From Candidatus Aenigmatarchaeota archaeon (GTDB lineage Archaea > Aenigmatarchaeota > Aenigmatarchaeia > CG10238-14), in assembly GCA_017608955.1 (NCBI GenBank), contig JAFCEW010000026.1, positions 1 through 6,386 on the forward strand: a DNA stretch of 6,386 bases, given 5' to 3'. The position numbers were made by a program, and so were the translations under genes. Position 1 is the stretch's first letter. Every line of letters starts with the position of its first letter. Below are positions 6,049 to 6,386 of this stretch, in pieces. The notes beneath the pieces are model-generated. The model saw only the letters and a program-made list of their open reading frames with translations, did not search any database and was not told the DNA's origin.

Positions 6049-6386
6049 TAGAAGAAATCAAAGTAAAGCAAGTTGAGCCATATGTATGGAAAATTCCACA
6101 AACTGGAAAAATGCTAGTCCCAGGAATAATATATGGAGATAAAGATATAATCGAACATTTATTAGAGGATGTAAGATTAGGTAAAGAATGGAATGCATTA
6201 AGACAAATAGTTAATGTTGCATGTTTGCCTGGTATTCAAAAAGCATCTTTAGCAATGGCAGATGTGCATCCCGGCTATGGATTTTGTATAGGTGGCGTTG
6301 GAGCATTTGATATAGAAACTGGTGTAATAAGTGTTGCTGGTGTAGGTTTTGATTGTAATTGTGGTGTTAGAACTCTTAAAACAAAT
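6045..6386 (+). CDS. rtcB: RNA-splicing ligase RtcB (5' part, 114 codons, truncated by the window)
   Basis: RtcB joins RNA 2',3'-cyclic phosphate or 3'-phosphate ends to 5'-hydroxyl ends using GTP and Mn2+, and is the archaeal tRNA-splicing ligase. Visible landmarks are N-V-A-C-L-P-G-I (57-64), [14 protein letters not shown] (72-85) and [11 protein letters not shown] (99-109). D103 and C106 correspond to the Mn-binding Asp95 and Cys98 of Pyrococcus horikoshii RtcB. The three metal-binding histidines and the guanylated histidine lie beyond the window. The reading continues straight through C106 into G-V-R-T-L-K-T, so there is no intein at the catalytic cysteine, a site used by some archaeal RtcB inteins. 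The ATG overlaps the archease stop (ATGA), and GGTGG four bases upstream (6036-6040) could serve as its ribosome binding site. The frame is open to the window end. Confidence 0.95.
   Translation, partial: MIEEIKVKQVEPYVWKIPQTGKMLVPGIIYGDKDIIEHLLEDVRLGKEWNALRQIVNVACLPGIQKASLAMADVHPGYGFCIGGVGAFDIETGVISVAGVGFDCNCGVRTLKTN

Overview
The window is low in G+C and densely coded. It looks archaeal. The support is two pilins with class III signal peptides (K-K-G followed by I-S-P and a hydrophobic run), archaeal-type secretion ATPase and membrane-platform proteins, a eukaryote/archaeal-type ribosomal protein (eS26), and an archease-rtcB pair. The very A+T-rich composition, the compact overlapping genes and the eS26 gene would fit a DPANN-like archaeon (Woesearchaeota/Pacearchaeota/Nanoarchaeota type). 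That placement is an inference, because no rRNA marker is present.

Layout. Bases 1-28 on the minus strand may be the first codons of a gene that leaves the window. Bases 72-662 (minus) encode a pilin-like protein with one N-terminal membrane helix. A 66-base gap with a shared A/T block separates it from two tandem pilin genes on the plus strand (729-1190 and 1190-1627), which overlap by one base. These meet, tail to tail and with a four-base overlap, a minus-strand cluster read from right to left: ribosomal protein eS26 (5539-5255), a 621-residue type IV pilus/archaellum-family ATPase (5250-3385), and two separate platform proteins (3345-2461 and 2457-1624). Diverging from eS26 across 83 bases is archease (5623-6048), which overlaps the start of the RNA ligase gene rtcB (6045 to the window end, truncated).

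How the genes fit together. ATPase, two platform proteins, two major-type pilins and one pilin-like protein form most of the core of a surface filament or secretion machine. The cytoplasmic ATPase would drive the membrane platform, which assembles processed pilins. The prepilin peptidase and any archaellum-specific partners (ArlH, ArlG/F) are not in the window. The platform is split into two genes, as in Tad-type systems, rather than being one long ArlJ/PilC-like protein. On the right, archease and RtcB form the known tRNA-splicing/RNA-repair ligation pair, in which archease helps RtcB turn over in GTP-dependent ligation.

The components belong to known families. The points most worth a second look are the gene order (eS26 heading a pilus-assembly cluster), the charged C-terminal tail of the ATPase, the matching two-cysteine pattern in the paired pilins, and the substitutions around the RtcB active site. 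I found no rRNA, tRNA, CRISPR array or insertion sequence. No gene-free stretch exceeds 300 bases; the longest gap is 83 bases.
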